Part shown: positions 38,452-48,240 of the stretch, piece after piece
How positions within the stretch are numbered: position 1 is the first letter of the stretch
Layout: every line of letters starts with the position of its first letter
Assembly: GCF_001866135.1 (NCBI RefSeq)
Contig: NZ_MODW01000002.1
Location: forward strand, 124,001-188,000
Direction of reading: 5' to 3'
DNA from: Microbacterium sp. LCT-H2
Lineage (GTDB): Bacteria > Actinomycetota > Actinomycetes > Actinomycetales > Microbacteriaceae
Length of the DNA: 64,000 nt
Notes under the pieces: generated by a model
What the model was told of the DNA's origin: nothing
Databases searched by the model: none
The model's input: only the letters and a program-made list of their open reading frames with translations
Translations under genes and position numbers: made by a program

Positions 38452-39972
38452 TCAGGCGCCCGTGACGGGTGCCGCTCCGGTGCCGGAGCCGCCGCGACGA
38501 CGGCGGCGACGACGTGCCGGAGCGGGCTTGCCGTCGTGGTGCTCCTTGCCGGCGCCGTCGTGCGTGCCGGCACCCTCGGCGCTGCGGTCGGCGGCCTGCG
38601 CGGTCGAGCCCTCGGCGGAGCCGCCCTCGCTCGCCCCGTCGGCGAAGGTCGAGCCGACGGGCGTGGAACCCGTGCGGCGGCGGCGACGGCGGCGCGTGCC
38701 GCCCTCCGCGGAGCCTTCGGCGGCGGCATCAGCGGCGCGCTCCGGACGACGGGTGCGCTCGGTCTTGACCGCCTCCTTCTTCGGAGCGCTCACGAGCCGC
38801 CCCTTCGTCCCCTCGGGGATGTCGAGGTCGGTGTAGAGGTGCGGGCTCGAGGAGTAGGTCTCGATGGGCTCGGGCTGGCCGAACTCAAGGGCACGGTTGA
38901 TGAGGGCCCACTTGTGCAGGTCCTCCCAGTCGACGAACGTGACGGCGATGCCGGTCTTCCCCGCGCGGCCGGTACGTCCCGCGCGGTGCAGGTACGTCTT
39001 CTCCTCGTCGGGGATCGTGTGGTTGATGACGTGCGTGACGTCATCAACGTCGATGCCACGCGCGGCGACATCGGTCGCCACGAGGACGTCCTTCTTGCCC
39101 GCCTTGAACGCGGCCATGGAGCGCTCGCGCTGATCCTGGCCCATGTCGCCGTGCACGCCGCCCACGTTGAAGCCGCGGTCGGTGAGCTCGTCGACGAGTC
39201 GCTGCGCCGCACGCTTCGTCCGCGTGAAGATCACGGTCTTGCCGCGTCCCTCGGCCTGCAGGATGCGGGCGATGACCTCGTCCTTGTCGAGCGAGTGCGC
39301 GCGGTAGACGAGATGCTTGATGTTCGCCTGCGTCAGACCCTCGTCCGGGTCGTTGGCGCGGATGTGGATGGGGCTGGTCATGAACCGCCGCGCGAGCGCG
39401 ACGATCGGACCGGGCATGGTCGCCGAGAAGAGCTGGGTGTGCCGCACTGCCGGCACCTTCTGGAAGATCTTCTCGATGTCGGCGAGGAAGCCGAGATCGA
39501 GCATCTTGTCGGCCTCGTCGAGCACGACCTCGGTCGCGTTCGAGAGATCGAGCAGGCGCTGGCCGGCGAGGTCGATGAGGCGACCCGGCGTGCCGACAAC
39601 GATCTGCGCCCCGGCCTTGAGCTGGTCGATCTGTCCCTCGTAGGCCTTGCCGCCGTAGATGGCGACGACGCTCGTGGAGCGGTTGCTCGTGAGGAGGTCG
39701 ATGTCCTCGTAGACCTGCACCGCAAGCTCGCGGGTGGGGACGACGATGAGGGCCTTGACGCCCGGCTCTGGGTCCTTCCCGAGTCGCTGCACCACCGGGA
39801 TGCCGAAGCCGAAGGTCTTGCCGGTTCCGGTCTTGGCCTGCCCGATGATGTCCTGCCCCGGGAGGCCGAGGGGGATGGTCTGCTCCTGGATCGGGAAGGC
39901 ATCGACGATGCCCTTCGCAGCCAGTGCGTCGACGATGTCCTGATCGATGCCGAGTTCGGCGAAACTTGTCAC
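38452..39972 (-). CDS. DEAD-box RNA helicase, RhlE type
   Basis: The 506-residue protein starts at a GTG (MTSFAELGIDQDIVDAL). It has a Q motif with FPIQEQTIP, Walker A AKTGTGKT, PTRELAVQV, the DEAD box LDEADKMLDLG, FSATMPGP and HRAGRTGRAG. The C-terminal 125 residues are disordered, with two RRRRRR-type basic clusters split by an acidic, Ser/Gly-rich stretch. It is more alike to the cold-shock/ribosome-assembly RhlE group than to the helicase at 22510. From memory, an RhlE gene stands next to the ferritin-like gene in mycobacteria as well. Confidence 0.93.
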   Translation of the reverse strand: MTSFAELGIDQDIVDALAAKGIVDAFPIQEQTIPLGLPGQDIIGQAKTGTGKTFGFGIPVVQRLGKDPEPGVKALIVVPTRELAVQVYEDIDLLTSNRSTSVVAIYGGKAYEGQIDQLKAGAQIVVGTPGRLIDLAGQRLLDLSNATEVVLDEADKMLDLGFLADIEKIFQKVPAVRHTQLFSATMPGPIVALARRFMTSPIHIRANDPDEGLTQANIKHLVYRAHSLDKDEVIARILQAEGRGKTVIFTRTKRAAQRLVDELTDRGFNVGGVHGDMGQDQRERSMAAFKAGKKDVLVATDVAARGIDVDDVTHVINHTIPDEEKTYLHRAGRTGRAGKTGIAVTFVDWEDLHKWALINRALEFGQPEPIETYSSSPHLYTDLDIPEGTKGRLVSAPKKEAVKTERTRRPERAADAAAEGSAEGGTRRRRRRRTGSTPVGSTFADGASEGGSAEGSTAQAADRSAEGAGTHDGAGKEHHDGKPAPARRRRRRRGGSGTGAAPVTGA

Positions 39973-40127
39973 TGTTGTTCAGATGCCTGTCCGGCGACCG
40001 TGCGATCGCCTCGTAACGGAGCCACGCCGTCTCGTGTGCCACAGGCGCGGGGCCCCGCTCCGACGGCGGGGACACGCCCAGCCTACCGGAGCGGGGGCTC
40101 GGGGCAGGGAGGACGTCGTCGCCCGAG

Positions 40128-40133
40128 TATTGT
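40128..40133 (+). promoter_or_regulatory. Candidate -10 box of the ferritin-like gene
   Basis: TATTGT would give a 26-base leader that contains the GGGAGGA ribosome site at 40152-40158, 7 bases before the GTG. Confidence 0.45.
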
Positions 40134-40165
40134 GAACGACGTGGCCGACTCGGGAGGAACACCTC

Positions 40166-40879
40166 GTGGTTAAGTGGTTCTGGCAGCGCGATGCCGCGCC
40201 GCGACGCACCCTGGCGCTGCGCAGCCGGGGCGAGCAGAGCGATGCGACGCGCGTCGACTTCGCGGAGTTGGCGCCGGAGCTGGACCGGTTCCTCGGCCAG
40301 GCGGCCTACCTGCAGCTGGGCTACTTCGAGACGCTGACGCGGCTCATCCGCGCGACTCCCGAGCTGGCCGAGAAGGAGTCGCTGTCCCGGGCCGCCGGCG
40401 CCGCGCTCACCAAGCACCGGGGCATCGTCGACATCATCGCGGCACGCGGTCAGGACCCGACGCAGCTCATGCTCCCGTTCCGCGAGCATCTGGACGCGTT
40501 CCGGCGCAAGACCATCGGGGCGCGCCCGCGTGAGACCCTGCTCGCCGTCTACATCACGGCGGGCATGCTCGACGACTTCTACCTCGCGCTCGCCTCGAGC
40601 TACGGCGAGACAGGGCGGCGCGTCGCCGAGATCCTGCGCGAGGACGATGCGCGCCACGAGATCGTCGCGATCATCCAGGAGACGATCGAGAGCGACGAGG
40701 AGTGGCGTTCGCTGCTGTCCATGTGGGCACGGCGTCTCGTGGGCGACACCATCCTCGTCTGCCGTGCGGCGCTGCGGCCGGAGGTCCTCGCCGTGGAGGA
40801 AGCCCGCATCGAGCCGGTGTACACCGAGCTGATGGGAGCGCACGCCCGACGCATGGATGCGATGGGACTCGCGTCCTAG
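40166..40879 (+). CDS. Ferritin-like fold protein (MiaE-like)
   Basis: The 237-residue helical protein has candidate di-iron ligands spread over four helices: the Glu in LQLGYFETLTR, EKESLSRAAGAALTKH, and DDARHEIVAIIQETIESDEEW near residues 160-180. The layout recalls the ferritin-like domain of tRNA hydroxylase MiaE and the conserved actinobacterial protein beside RhlE. The HEI motif (ExxRHE-like, DDARHE) supports metal binding, but not all ligands are certain. The GTG start has a good GGGAGGA site. Confidence 0.82.
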   Translation: MVKWFWQRDAAPRRTLALRSRGEQSDATRVDFAELAPELDRFLGQAAYLQLGYFETLTRLIRATPELAEKESLSRAAGAALTKHRGIVDIIAARGQDPTQLMLPFREHLDAFRRKTIGARPRETLLAVYITAGMLDDFYLALASSYGETGRRVAEILREDDARHEIVAIIQETIESDEEWRSLLSMWARRLVGDTILVCRAALRPEVLAVEEARIEPVYTELMGAHARRMDAMGLAS

Positions 40880-40880
40880 C

Positions 40881-41168
40881 TCAGATCCCGAGCGCGGCCT
40901 TCGCCTGCGCGTCACCGCGTCGACGCGCGGCGGTGAGCGCCCCGGTCACCAGCGCCGCGACCACCGCCGCGCCGAGGATGCTCGCGAGCCATAGCCAGAC
41001 GCTGTCCTCGCCCACGCCGGCCCATTGCAGGCTCGTGTAGACGATCGCCGAGACGGCGGTCGCGATCGCCGGGGCGAGGGCGACGCCACGGCGTTCGCGA
41101 CCGCCGATCAGGAAGTGCGCGGAGATGCCGAGAACGCACGCGCCGACGAGGGCGAGGAGGATGTACAT
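40881..41168 (-). CDS. Small three-span membrane protein, function unknown
   Basis: The 95-residue product starts MYILLALVGACVLGISAHFL and has three hydrophobic segments (about 2-22, 30-46, 56-80), a basic loop GGRERRG and a basic C-terminus. It has no motif I recognise. It follows the DUF3107 gene by 7 bp on the same strand and should share its message. Its stop abuts the convergent ferritin-like gene. Confidence 0.68.
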   Translation of the reverse strand: MYILLALVGACVLGISAHFLIGGRERRGVALAPAIATAVSAIVYTSLQWAGVGEDSVWLWLASILGAAVVAALVTGALTAARRRGDAQAKAALGI

Positions 41169-41175
41169 GCGCGGG

Positions 41176-41400
41176 TCAGGCGACGAAGCCCACGCGACGC
41201 GACTCCTCGGTGCCCAGCTCGATGTAGGCGAGGTTCGCGGTCGGCACGATGTAGGAGTTGCCCTTCACATCGGCGAAGCTCAGGTGCGAGGCGCTCTGCT
41301 CGAGTGCCGCGGAGACCTGGGTGCGGACCTCGTCCGCCGTGGCAGCGGTGTCGAAGCTCAGCTCGCGGCCGGTGTTGATGATGCCGATGCGGATTTCCAC
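41176..41400 (-). CDS. DUF3107 small conserved actinobacterial protein
   Basis: A 74-residue protein from a GTG (VEIRIGIINTGRELSFDTA). It is too short for easy detection but matches the DUF3107 family (mycobacterial TB9.4 type): short beta strands, a middle helix TADEVRTQVSAALEQ, and a DVKGNSYIVPTANLAYIELG end. GGAGC lies 6 bases before the start. It is divergent from adnA, with 151 bp between the starts. Function is unknown. Confidence 0.88.
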   Translation of the reverse strand: MEIRIGIINTGRELSFDTAATADEVRTQVSAALEQSASHLSFADVKGNSYIVPTANLAYIELGTEESRRVGFVA

Positions 41401-41539
41401 GGATGCTCCTTGAAGGTCGTCGGACTCGGCCAACTCTATCGCGCGGCGAGCAGCGGAGACCGGCGACGGCGGCCGTTTCGCCCTGAGCGCACATCCGGTG
41501 ACGGGCCTCGCCCCCGACGCCGATGTCCGCGCCTCCCGA

Positions 41540-41545
41540 TAGCGT
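41540..41545 (+). promoter_or_regulatory. -10 box of leaderless adnA transcript
   Basis: TAGCGT ends 6 bases before the first of two ATG codons of adnA. The bases between read GGAGGG and touch the ATG, so a leaderless start from ATG 41552 or ribosome-site use of the second ATG at 41555 are both possible. Confidence 0.55.
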
Positions 41546-41551
41546 GGAGGG

Positions 41552-44500
41552 ATGATGTCGGATGCCGCCCAGCGAGCCGTGATCACGGCGTCGCCGACCG
41601 CGTCCGGCGTCGTGATCGGCGCCCCCGGCACCGGTAAGACGCGCACGCTCGTCGACCGGGTCGTGCAGCTTCTCGAGGTCGAGGGCATGCAGCCGGAGGA
41701 GGTGCTGGCGCTCACCCCGAGCAGGCAGGCGGCGACCGCGCTGCGCGACCGCATCGGCGTGCGCATCGGCCAGGCGACGCCGGGCCCGCTGGCCCGATCG
41801 CTCGGGTCGTTCGCATTCCAGCTCGTGCGCGGCGCGATGGTCCGGGAGGGGGCTGAGCCTCCGGCGCTGCTCACCGGCGCCGACCAGGATCGCATCATCG
41901 CCGAGCTGCTGGCGGGCGACGTCGAAGACGGTCGGATCGTCTGGCCCCCGGCGCTCAGCGAACCCGTCCGTGCGTCGAAGGGCTTCCGCTCCGAACTCCG
42001 CGCCTTCCTCGCGGAGTGCACGGAGCTGGGGGCGAGCCCGGCGGAGCTGCGTGCCACCGGTGATGCGGTCTGGACGGCGGCCGCCGACTTCGTGGAGGAG
42101 TACCGCACCGTGCTCGACGCCCTGCGGTCCGCCCACCGCGACGCCGCCGACCTCCTCGCTGAGGCGGCGGGGATCCTCCGTACGGCGGACGCCGCGACGC
42201 TCGGAGCGCTGGCACCCCTGCGCGTGGTGCTCATCGACGACGCCCAGGAGCTGACGCGCGGCGGGATCGGCGTGGTGCGCGCCCTGCTCGACCGCGGCAT
42301 CGCGGTCCAGGCCTTCGGCGACCCCGACATCTCCTCCGGCGCCTTCCGGGGCGCGAGTCCCGAGCTGTTCGCCCAGCTCGCCGGTGCGCTCGGCACCGTG
42401 CACGTGCTCGACGGCGCCCATCGCCAGCGCCCGCTGCTGACCGCGCTGACGCGTACGGTGACGCAGGCGATCGGCGTGTCCGGACGGGTCGAGCACCGCC
42501 GCCCGCCCGCCCCGGTCGCGGGGGACGACGAGGCCGAGGTCTCGACCTTCCTCGCGCCGTCGCCCTACGAGGAGTTCGATCGCATCGCCGGGGTCATGCG
42601 CGACTGGCACCTCAGCGCCGGCATCCCGTGGGACCGGATGGCGGTCATCGCCCACGACACCCGTCAGGTGACGGCCCTGGAGACCGAGCTCGCCGCGCGC
42701 GAGATCCCGACGAGGGCCGCTGGAGTGCAGCGCCCGCTCGGCAGCGAGGGGATCGTGCGCGACATCGTCGGCATCGTGCGGCTCGCGTTGACCCCGGACG
42801 AGGAGCGCACGGTTGGGGCCTGGGAGGAGGCGCTGCGCACACCGTTCGGGGGCATGGACGCGATCGCGCTCCGGCGGCTGCGCGCGCGGCTCCGCCACCT
42901 CGAACTCGGGCAGGGCGGCTCGACTCCGGCGCGCGAGCTCCTGCGCGCGGCGATGTCGGAACCGGCCACCCTCACCCTCATCGACGCTCCGGAGTCACGG
43001 ACCGCCGAGCGCTTCGCCGAGACCGTGGCGGGCGTCGCCCGTGCCGCGGCGGAGGGCGAGACGATCCATGATCTCCTGTGGCGCATCTGGGAGCAGGCCA
43101 GGGCCGTCGACGGGCGGCGGCTGCAGGTCGCGTGGCGGGAGATCTCGCTGCTGCCCACCGGCGCCGAGACCGCGCGGTCGCTCGACGCCCTCGTGGCCCT
43201 CTTCGACGCGGCCAAGCGCTTCGTCGAGCGCACCCCGAACGAGCGCCCGGAGGTCTTCGTGCGCGACATCCTCGACAGCGAGGTGCCGGAAGACACGCTG
43301 TCGTCGCCCGAGCGTCCGGGCACGGTCACACTGCTCACGCCGGCCACCGCGCTCGGCACGGAGTTCGATGCCGTGGTCGTCGCAGGGGTCCAGGACGGCG
43401 TCTGGCCCAACGTGCGGCTGCGCGGTGGGCTCCTGCAGACCTGGCGGCTGGCGGACACGGTGACCGCGGCCCGCTCCGGCCTGCCGGCCCAGGTGCCGGA
43501 TGTCCTCGACCGGCGCCGCGCCGCGCTCCACGACGAGCTGCGGCTGTTCGTACGGGCGATCTCGCGCGCTCGCCACCGGCTGCTCATCACCGCCGTCGAC
43601 GACGACGATCTGACGCCCAGCGCCTTCTTCGGGTTCCTTCCGCCGCCGGAGCCGCCGGAGCGCCATGCCTCCGCGGAGCACCCGCTCACGCTGCGCGGGC
43701 TGGTCGCGCGATACCGTCGGGTGCTCACCACGACGCCAACCGAATCCGCGCGGCGCGAGGCGGCCGCCCAGCTCGCCGTCCTCGCCCGGGAGGGGGTGCC
43801 CGGAGCTCATCCGCACGACTGGTACGGGGTCACGGCGCCGTCGACGGCTGCGCCGCTGCGCGATCTCGCCGCGAACGGGGCACGGGTGTCTCCGTCAGCT
43901 GTGGAGTCGTACGAGGAGTGCGGCCTCAACTGGGTCGTCTCGGCCCTCGGAGGTGACACCGTCATGCCGCCGACGGCCGGTATCGGCACGATCATCCACG
44001 AGGCGATGGAGCGCGTTCCGGACGGCGACCTCGAGCGCATGCGCGAGGTCGTCGAGGAGCACTGGCCGGAGCTCGACTTCGAGACGGCGTGGATCGGTCG
44101 CAAGGAGCGCCGTCGCGCCGACCTGTTCGTCGACCGGTTGCACAGCTATCTCGGGGAGGTGAGGCGAGACGGCGGTCGTATCCTCGGCAGCGAGGTGGAG
44201 TTCCGGTTCGCCGTCGATGTGTCCGGTGCGACCGCCGAGCCCACCGTGCACCCGGTGGGCGAGGACCGCGGTCACCGTGCCATCGTGCACGGCTACATCG
44301 ACCGGGTCGAGGCGTACCCGCCCGGGGCGGGCGAGCATGGCCCGGCCCGCGGCCGCGGCTGGCAGTCGATGGCCGGCGGGCCGGAGGGGACCACGGTGGT
44401 CGTCGACCTCAAGACCGGGAAGACCGATCCGGAGTCGGACGGCGGCGTGGTCGCTCACGCCCAGCTGGCGGCCTATCAGATCGCGGTGCAGGAGGGCCTC

Positions 44501-44761
44501 GTGCCGGGGGCCGCGCCGGCCTCGCTCGGGGGCGCGCGTCTCGTCATCGTCTCGAAGACGTTGGCCAAGAGCGACTACCGGGTCGCGCACCAGCACGCGC
44601 TGGACGGCGAGGCCCGGTCGCAGTTCCTGAACCGGGTCGCCGAGGTCGCCCGCGGCATGTCGGCGGCGAGTTTCACGGCCCAGGTCGAGGCGCACTGCGC
44701 GGACACGCAGCGCCGAGTGCATCCGTGCCGCATCCACACCGTGCCGGCGGTGAGCGCATGA
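41552..44761 (+). CDS. adnA: AdnA-type helicase-nuclease subunit (UvrD-like motor with PD-(D/E)XK nuclease)
   Basis: First subunit of the AdnAB motor-nuclease that resects double-strand breaks in actinobacteria. The 1069-residue protein has Walker A GAPGTGKT at 23-30 and a divergent Walker B VLIDDAQELT where UvrD has DEFQD. The C-terminal RecB-type nuclease has IIHEAMERV and VVVDLKTGK with D952 and K954. Cysteines C790 (YEECGLNW), C1049 and C1059 bracket the nuclease, as in Fe-S AddB-type nucleases, but I count only three, so a full four-Cys cluster is not evident. The stop overlaps adnB by 4 bp. Confidence 0.9.
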   Translation: MMSDAAQRAVITASPTASGVVIGAPGTGKTRTLVDRVVQLLEVEGMQPEEVLALTPSRQAATALRDRIGVRIGQATPGPLARSLGSFAFQLVRGAMVREGAEPPALLTGADQDRIIAELLAGDVEDGRIVWPPALSEPVRASKGFRSELRAFLAECTELGASPAELRATGDAVWTAAADFVEEYRTVLDALRSAHRDAADLLAEAAGILRTADAATLGALAPLRVVLIDDAQELTRGGIGVVRALLDRGIAVQAFGDPDISSGAFRGASPELFAQLAGALGTVHVLDGAHRQRPLLTALTRTVTQAIGVSGRVEHRRPPAPVAGDDEAEVSTFLAPSPYEEFDRIAGVMRDWHLSAGIPWDRMAVIAHDTRQVTALETELAAREIPTRAAGVQRPLGSEGIVRDIVGIVRLALTPDEERTVGAWEEALRTPFGGMDAIALRRLRARLRHLELGQGGSTPARELLRAAMSEPATLTLIDAPESRTAERFAETVAGVARAAAEGETIHDLLWRIWEQARAVDGRRLQVAWREISLLPTGAETARSLDALVALFDAAKRFVERTPNERPEVFVRDILDSEVPEDTLSSPERPGTVTLLTPATALGTEFDAVVVAGVQDGVWPNVRLRGGLLQTWRLADTVTAARSGLPAQVPDVLDRRRAALHDELRLFVRAISRARHRLLITAVDDDDLTPSAFFGFLPPPEPPERHASAEHPLTLRGLVARYRRVLTTTPTESARREAAAQLAVLAREGVPGAHPHDWYGVTAPSTAAPLRDLAANGARVSPSAVESYEECGLNWVVSALGGDTVMPPTAGIGTIIHEAMERVPDGDLERMREVVEEHWPELDFETAWIGRKERRRADLFVDRLHSYLGEVRRDGGRILGSEVEFRFAVDVSGATAEPTVHPVGEDRGHRAIVHGYIDRVEAYPPGAGEHGPARGRGWQSMAGGPEGTTVVVDLKTGKTDPESDGGVVAHAQLAAYQIAVQEGLVPGAAPASLGGARLVIVSKTLAKSDYRVAHQHALDGEARSQFLNRVAEVARGMSAASFTAQVEAHCADTQRRVHPCRIHTVPAVSA

Positions 44762-47700
44762 CCGCAGGAACCCCGGACGCCGTGCTCTCGGCGACCGATA
44801 TCGCCGCCGCGCTCGGACTCCCGACCCCGACTCCCGCCCAGCAGCAGGTGATCGAGGCCCCGCTCGAGCCCGCTCTCGTCGTCGCCGGGGCGGGCAGCGG
44901 CAAGACGGAGACCATGTCGGCCCGGGTGGTCTGGCTCGTCGCGAACGGGCTCGTCCGCCGGGACGAGGTCCTCGGCCTCACCTTCACCCGCAAGGCGGCG
45001 GGGGAGCTGGCGGAGCGCATCGGCGCCCGCCTCGCCGTCGTCGACGAGTACGGTCGGCGGGGCCTGCTCCCGCATCTCCCGGAGATCGTCGCCGGAGAGG
45101 CGCTGCGTCGGGTGGCGGGGGCCGCGCCGGGGCGTCAGCGGGAGCTCGTGCGCGCCCACGTCCTCGACGACCTCGCGCGGCACTACGGCACGGGCGAGGA
45201 GTCCGGCGCGGTCCGCACGGCCGAGGACCTCCTCATCCGCCCTCGCGTGTCGACCTACAACGCCTTCGCGGACGGCATCGTCCGCGAGCACGCCGCGCGC
45301 ATCGGTCGGGACCCCGATGTGGCGATGCTCAGCCAGGCAGCGTCCTGGATGCTGGCGCGGGAGGTCGTGCTCCGCAGCGACCTCCCGGAGCTGGAGGAGG
45401 TCGACTACGCCCTGGGAACGGTCATCGACGCCGTGCAGCGGCTCGCCGGCGAGGCTCTCGATCACCGGGTCGACCTCGCGGACGCCGAGCGCCTCGCCGC
45501 GGCGCAGGCCGCGGCGTTCGAGCCCTACCGCTCCCACGCCGACGTCGAGAAGGCGGCGGTCAACCTCCGAAGCCTGTCGACCCTGACCCGTCTGGTCCGC
45601 GACTACATCGCCGAGAAGGACCGGCGCGGGGTGCTCGACTTCGCCGACCAGGTGTCCGGCGCGTTCGACATCGTCGAGTCGGCCCCGGATGTCCGCGCCG
45701 AGCTCCGCGAGCAGCATCGGGTCGTGCTGTTGGACGAGTACCAGGACACCTCCGTGATCCAGACGCGCTTCCTCGCGGAGCTGTTCCGCGACACGGCCGT
45801 GATGGCCGTCGGCGATCCGCATCAGTCGATCTACGGCTGGCGCGGGGCCAGCGCCGACAACCTCTACGCGTTCCCCCGGTCGTTCTCGAGCGCGGGAGGG
45901 GTGCGCACCTACAGCCTCATGACGAGCTGGCGCAACGACCGGAGCATCCTCGATGTCGCCAACCGGGTCCTCGAGCCGCTCCAGCGTCCGGGACTCGACG
46001 TCCCGCCGCTGGAGCCGCGGCCGGGCGCGGGGGAGGGCACGGTCGGCGTGCGCTACCCGTTCACGGTCGACGATGAGGCCGCCGAGGTCGCGGCCTGGTT
46101 CGCCGAGCGCCGCGCCGCCCACGACGCGACCTCGGCCTCCCCGCACACCGGCGCGATCCTGTTCCGGTCCAAGCGCCACATGCAGACCTTCGCCGGCGCG
46201 CTCGCCGCGCGGGGGATCCCGCACCGCATCCTCGGACTGGGCGGACTCCTCGCCACGCCCGAGGTCGTCGACGTGGTCTCGACGCTGCGGGTGGTGCACG
46301 ATCCGACCGCCGGTTCGGCGCTGATCCGGCTCCTCACCGGCCCCCGCTTCGGCGTCGGGGTGGCCGATATGGCGGCGCTCTACGAGCTGGGGCGCGCGCT
46401 CGCGGAGCGCGACACCGCCCTCATGCCCCTCCCTGAGGAGGTGCGGGCGCGGCTGCGCTCCTCCCGTGGCGCCGATGAGGCCGTCTCCATCGTGGACGCG
46501 GTCGACATCGTGCGAGCAGTGCGCGACGACTATCGCCTGCTGGAGGGCATCACCCCGGAGGGGCGCGCCCGGATCCGGGCTGCCGGGGAGATGCTGGAGC
46601 GCCTGCGCCGCGCGTCGTCCCAGCCCATCCCGGAGCTCATCCGGCTCATCGAGCTGGAGCTCAGGCTCGACATCGAGCTCGCCGCCAACGAGACACGAGG
46701 ACCGGCGCGCGTCGCGGCCACCCAGTTGCGCGCGTTCGCTGACGAGGTGCGCGCGTTCCTCGCCGCCGATGAACGTGGCACGATCGGCAGCCTGCTGGCC
46801 TGGCTCGACAAGGCGGAGAGCACCGACGAGCTGATGCCGCGTCCGGAGCCGCCGGAGCCCGGGGTCGTGCAGCTGCTCACGATCCACGGGTCGAAGGGCC
46901 TGGAGTGGGATGCCGTCGCGGTCGTGCGCCTCGTCATCGACGAGCTGCCGGGGCGTGTGTCCGACACCTCCGGGTGGTTCGGGTTCGGGGTCGTGCCCTT
47001 CGCGCTGCGCGGAGACCGCGACGCGCTTCCGCGCTTCACCTGGGATCCGGAGGAGGCGATGGAGGGCGAGACCGATCCCGGCAAGCGGCAGAAGCTCGCC
47101 CAGGCATCGCTGTCCGGCGGCGCGACGAAGGCGAATCCGCACGGCGGCGCCCTCAAGCGGTTCAAGGACGCCTACCGGGAGTACCAGCGACAGGAGGAGC
47201 GTCGTCTCGCCTACGTGGCGATCACCCGCGCGAGGAGCGACCTGCTGCTCAGCGGGGCGCACTGGGCGGGCCAGAAGGCACCACGCACCCCGAGTCCGTA
47301 CCTGCAGGAAGCCATCGACGTCCTCGGACTCGACGAGATCCCGCCGGTCGATCCGGATGAGAACCCGTACGACGGCCCCGGGGCCACGCTGCACTGGCCG
47401 CTCGATCCGCTCGGCGGGCGGCGTGGGGTGGTCAGTGCCGCGGCCGCGGCCGTCGGAGAGGCCCTCCAGGACGACGCGATCGTGCCGACGGAAGAACTGC
47501 GTCGGCTGCTGGACGAGCGCGCAGCCCGCCAACGCGGGACGGACGCGCAAGCTCCCACCCGCGTGCCCGCCTCCCGGTTCAAGGACTACGTCACCGACTA
47601 CACCGGCACCCTGTCCTCGCTCGTGCGTCCGATGCCGGAGCGTCCGTACCGCCAGACCCGTCTGGGGACCCTGTTCCACGCGTGGGTCGAGCAGCGCTCC

Positions 47701-48240
47701 GAACTCGTCGGTGTCGGGACCCGGGTCGATGAGGCGCTCTGGGAGATCGACGAGGACCAGCCGGAGGGCGACACCGCCCCGGGCGCTCCCGCATCCGGTG
47801 CTGCTGCGGACGCCGCCGACCTCGCTGCGCTGCAGGAGACCTTCGAGCGGAGCGAGTGGGGCCCGTTGCAGCCGCTCGCCGTGGAGATCGAGATCGACTT
47901 CGCGCTGGGGGCCGGCCTCCCGGGCCTGCACTCAGCTACGGACGCGCACATCGTGATCTGCAAGCTCGACGCGGTGTACCGACGCGCCGACCGCGGCGGA
48001 CGGATCGAGATCGTGGACTGGAAGACCGGACGGGCGCCACGGACGCCACAGGAGCGCGAGGAGCGGATGCTGCAGCTCGCCCTCTATCGGCTCGCGTACC
48101 ATCGGCGCTTCGGCGTCCCGCTGGAGGACATCGACGTGGCGCTGTACTACGTGGCCGATGACCTCGTCATCCGCGGGGATCGCGTCTACTCCGAGGAGGA
48201 GCTCTTCCAGCGCTGGAGCGCCGCCCGCGCCGCGCGCTGA
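44758..48240 (+). CDS. adnB: AdnB-type helicase-nuclease subunit
   Basis: Lead motor of the AdnAB end-resection complex, 1160 residues, starting at the ATGA overlap with adnA. Its superfamily I helicase motifs are complete: Walker A VVAGAGSGKT (41-50), LTFTRKAAGEL, VLLDEYQDTS, GDPHQSIYGWRGA, TIHGSKGLEWD and AYVAITRARSDL. The C-terminal nuclease has LFHAWVEQR and EIVDWKTGR with D1087 and K1089. Unlike adnA, it shows no nuclease-domain cysteines. Its last 55 bp overlap the convergent phosphotransferase-fold gene. No recB/C/D or addA/B gene is seen nearby. Confidence 0.92.
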   Translation: MTAGTPDAVLSATDIAAALGLPTPTPAQQQVIEAPLEPALVVAGAGSGKTETMSARVVWLVANGLVRRDEVLGLTFTRKAAGELAERIGARLAVVDEYGRRGLLPHLPEIVAGEALRRVAGAAPGRQRELVRAHVLDDLARHYGTGEESGAVRTAEDLLIRPRVSTYNAFADGIVREHAARIGRDPDVAMLSQAASWMLAREVVLRSDLPELEEVDYALGTVIDAVQRLAGEALDHRVDLADAERLAAAQAAAFEPYRSHADVEKAAVNLRSLSTLTRLVRDYIAEKDRRGVLDFADQVSGAFDIVESAPDVRAELREQHRVVLLDEYQDTSVIQTRFLAELFRDTAVMAVGDPHQSIYGWRGASADNLYAFPRSFSSAGGVRTYSLMTSWRNDRSILDVANRVLEPLQRPGLDVPPLEPRPGAGEGTVGVRYPFTVDDEAAEVAAWFAERRAAHDATSASPHTGAILFRSKRHMQTFAGALAARGIPHRILGLGGLLATPEVVDVVSTLRVVHDPTAGSALIRLLTGPRFGVGVADMAALYELGRALAERDTALMPLPEEVRARLRSSRGADEAVSIVDAVDIVRAVRDDYRLLEGITPEGRARIRAAGEMLERLRRASSQPIPELIRLIELELRLDIELAANETRGPARVAATQLRAFADEVRAFLAADERGTIGSLLAWLDKAESTDELMPRPEPPEPGVVQLLTIHGSKGLEWDAVAVVRLVIDELPGRVSDTSGWFGFGVVPFALRGDRDALPRFTWDPEEAMEGETDPGKRQKLAQASLSGGATKANPHGGALKRFKDAYREYQRQEERRLAYVAITRARSDLLLSGAHWAGQKAPRTPSPYLQEAIDVLGLDEIPPVDPDENPYDGPGATLHWPLDPLGGRRGVVSAAAAAVGEALQDDAIVPTEELRRLLDERAARQRGTDAQAPTRVPASRFKDYVTDYTGTLSSLVRPMPERPYRQTRLGTLFHAWVEQRSELVGVGTRVDEALWEIDEDQPEGDTAPGAPASGAAADAADLAALQETFERSEWGPLQPLAVEIEIDFALGAGLPGLHSATDAHIVICKLDAVYRRADRGGRIEIVDWKTGRAPRTPQEREERMLQLALYRLAYHRRFGVPLEDIDVALYYVADDLVIRGDRVYSEEELFQRWSAARAAR

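Noticed and set aside
44575..47931. An 1118-codon open frame antisense to adnB
   Set aside because: Shadow of adnB, with the same low-complexity composition and no ribosome site.
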